NCBI GenBank assembly: GCA_013330825.1
Contig: DUHN01000010.1
Span: 1-14,964 of the forward strand
Source of the DNA: Candidatus Woesearchaeota archaeon
Lineage (GTDB): Archaea; Nanobdellota; Nanobdellia; Woesearchaeales; GW2011-AR4
DNA length: 14,964 nucleotides
Direction of reading: 5' to 3'
Within the stretch, counting starts at the first letter, position 1, and the number at the start of each line of letters is the position of its first letter. The position numbers and the translations under genes are program-made. Of this stretch, positions 13,988 through 14,964 are shown piece after piece. The notes under the pieces were generated by a model. The model saw only the letters and a list, made by a program, of their open reading frames with translations, did no database searches and had not been told where the DNA came from.

Positions 13988-14668
13988 TTAATTAGGCTTG
14001 TAATGAGGCATTTCCCCGTGTTCCCTCACCCCTTGAAGAGGGACTCCTCGCCTCAATAGCACCTGTTCGTGAATGGGGTTTTCGGTCCGCAGCCACCTCA
14101 TGAGCATTTTGTACTCATCCGTGGAATTACGGATGCCGGCATTCTCTGCTCCGATGCGCATGTGCGTGAAAACAGCAGCAATGCCCGCAAAATCCTCGAC
14201 GAGGGCCTCCATCCCCCTGGCCTTTTGCTGATCTCGATGGGATAGGCGGGAAAATGCATTGCGATAGGCTATGCTTCCTATTGCCTGATAAAATTCATGT
14301 GCACCTTTTCTGGAGTAGTGGTCTGGAAAAAACCCGGTTGTAAAAAGAATGCTGTCCCCCAGCTCTTGGAGTTTGTACTCCGGAAAATGCTCTGCAACAT
14401 CGGACCCTCCAGCCAGCACTTCGACAAGAAATCGGTCAATCGTCATTTTTCCTGATCTGGAGAATGTTGCCGGGCTGATCATGGTGGGGTTATTGGCAGT
14501 CTTCAGCACAATGTGGGCGATGTAAGCTTCCTGTTCAGGACCAAGCGTAATCCCCAGTTGCGAAGAGCCTTCCCGAATCTGCTCATAGGCAAACCATTCA
14601 AAACCCTCCCGGTAAATTCTATTGATGGCAGGCCTGCTTTTCACATACTTTTTATTGCTCTTGACCAT
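13988..14668 (-). CDS. Uncharacterised protein, 226 residues
   Basis: Likely a soluble, mainly helical protein without a signal peptide. The most distinctive block is LGDSILFTTGFFP (103-115), followed by a Y-Q-A-I-G-S-I-A-Y segment. I recall a GD--LF-TGFFP----------YY---G--AY pattern from uncharacterised bacterial and archaeal proteins but cannot name the family. Start ATG 14668 is supported by a TATA-like box 26-34 bases upstream. It lies between the detached guaA repeat and purF, has its own promoter, and is visibly more A+T-rich than guaA or purF, so it may be an acquired gene inserted in a purine neighbourhood. No catalytic residues can be assigned. Confidence 0.72.
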   Translation of the reverse strand: MVKSNKKYVKSRPAINRIYREGFEWFAYEQIREGSSQLGITLGPEQEAYIAHIVLKTANNPTMISPATFSRSGKMTIDRFLVEVLAGGSDVAEHFPEYKLQELGDSILFTTGFFPDHYSRKGAHEFYQAIGSIAYRNAFSRLSHRDQQKARGMEALVEDFAGIAAVFTHMRIGAENAGIRNSTDEYKMLMRWLRTENPIHEQVLLRRGVPLQGVREHGEMPHYKPN

Positions 14669-14693
14669 TTAAGAGTGCTCATTTTTCCTGCAA

Positions 14694-14702
14694 CTTTAAA
14701 AG
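14694..14702 (-). promoter_or_regulatory. TATA-like box of the 226-residue protein gene
   Basis: On the minus strand this reads CTTTTAAAG, 26-34 bases before ATG 14668, compatible with a leaderless start. Confidence 0.45.
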
Positions 14703-14721
14703 AATTCCTGTTCTTGATTAC

Positions 14722-14727
14722 CAAAAA
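14722..14727 (-). terminator. Short T-run after purF
   Basis: Two bases after the purF stop the minus strand has a five-T run (ATTTTTGG). Short oligo-T tracts can end archaeal transcripts; this is weak evidence by itself. Confidence 0.25.
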
Positions 14728-14728
14728 T

Positions 14729-14964
14729 TCACCCGCAGCTGTACGCCCGGCCCTTGATGCCTTTGTTGTAGTCGTCCCACGCCTTCATGTAGAGCTTTTT
14801 GCCCATGGGCGTTGGATACTTCCCCGTCAGGCAGGCGGTGCACAGCCCCTCGGCGGGGATGCCGATGGCATCAATCAGCCCCTTGACGGACTGGTATTTC
14901 AGCGAGTCCGCGCCAATCTCTTTGGTGATCTTCGCCAGGACTTCGGGAGGGACATCCCCCGAGA
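14729..14964 (-). CDS. purF: Amidophosphoribosyltransferase, C-terminal end (partial)
   Basis: The last 77 residues of PurF, which makes phosphoribosylamine from PRPP and glutamine, the first committed step of purine synthesis. The gene runs off the window end, so the 5' part is not seen. The segment [19 protein letters not shown] followed by [16 protein letters not shown] is the typical C-terminal region. The C-T-A-C pair corresponds to the two C-terminal cysteines that help ligate the 4Fe-4S cluster in the Bacillus-type enzyme, so an Fe-S form is expected. It adds a third purine enzyme type to the window alongside PurP and GuaA. The stop is TGA at 14729-14731. Confidence 0.9.
   Translation of the reverse strand, partial: SGDVPPEVLAKITKEIGADSLKYQSVKGLIDAIGIPAEGLCTACLTGKYPTPMGKKLYMKAWDDYNKGIKGRAYSCG

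Noticed and set aside
1..14964. CRISPR array, transposase, integrase or defence genes
   Set aside because: No regularly spaced repeats and no recognisable recombinase or defence protein was found; the only long direct repeat is the guaA tail pair.

Overview
The window is archaeal. The signs are PurP-type FAICAR synthetases, an archaeal TrmG10-like tRNA methyltransferase, an HTH_10 (Bat-type) regulator, an S-layer-like secreted protein, and TATA boxes that mostly lie 20-35 bases upstream of start codons with no Shine-Dalgarno site between. A strong Shine-Dalgarno site (GGAGGTG) is seen before an operon-internal gene. This points to leaderless first genes and SD-led internal genes. The S-layer-like domain and the fused guaA would suit a DPANN-type or other uncultured archaeon, but the lineage cannot be fixed from this window.

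Layout. (1) 1-2541: phosphoenolpyruvate synthase with its promoter and a T-rich 3' tail. (2) 2542-3712: a convergent TrmG10-like methyltransferase and a two-way promoter shared with the next gene. (3) 3713-6461: a more A+T-rich patch of three plus-strand genes (HTH_10 regulator, an unrecognised protein, a divergent fold-type II PLP enzyme), each with its own TATA box. (4) 6477-8520, minus strand: a DUF2157 polytopic membrane protein followed by a GDYXXLXY membrane-anchored protein. (5) 8630-11579: a plus-strand operon of canonical purP, a translationally coupled secreted S-layer-like protein, and a divergent purP paralog. (6) 11580-11819: a gene-free stretch with small palindromes. (7) 11820-13358: guaA, fused GMP synthase. 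(8) 13359-14668, minus strand: a frameshifted small gene and an unrecognised 226-residue protein. (9) 14729 to the end, minus strand: the 3' end of purF, with the Fe-S cysteine pair.

Functional theme. PurF (first step of purine synthesis), PurP (formylation of AICAR in the archaeal route) and GuaA (XMP to GMP) form a loose purine neighbourhood. PEP synthase and the tRNA methyltransferase are housekeeping genes. The A+T-rich genes look like later arrivals.

The most unusual observation is a perfect 30-base direct repeat of the guaA 3' end (13328-13357 and 13953-13982). It encloses the frameshifted gene and looks like the scar of an insertion at the guaA terminus, a site known in bacteria as an integration hotspot for genomic islands.
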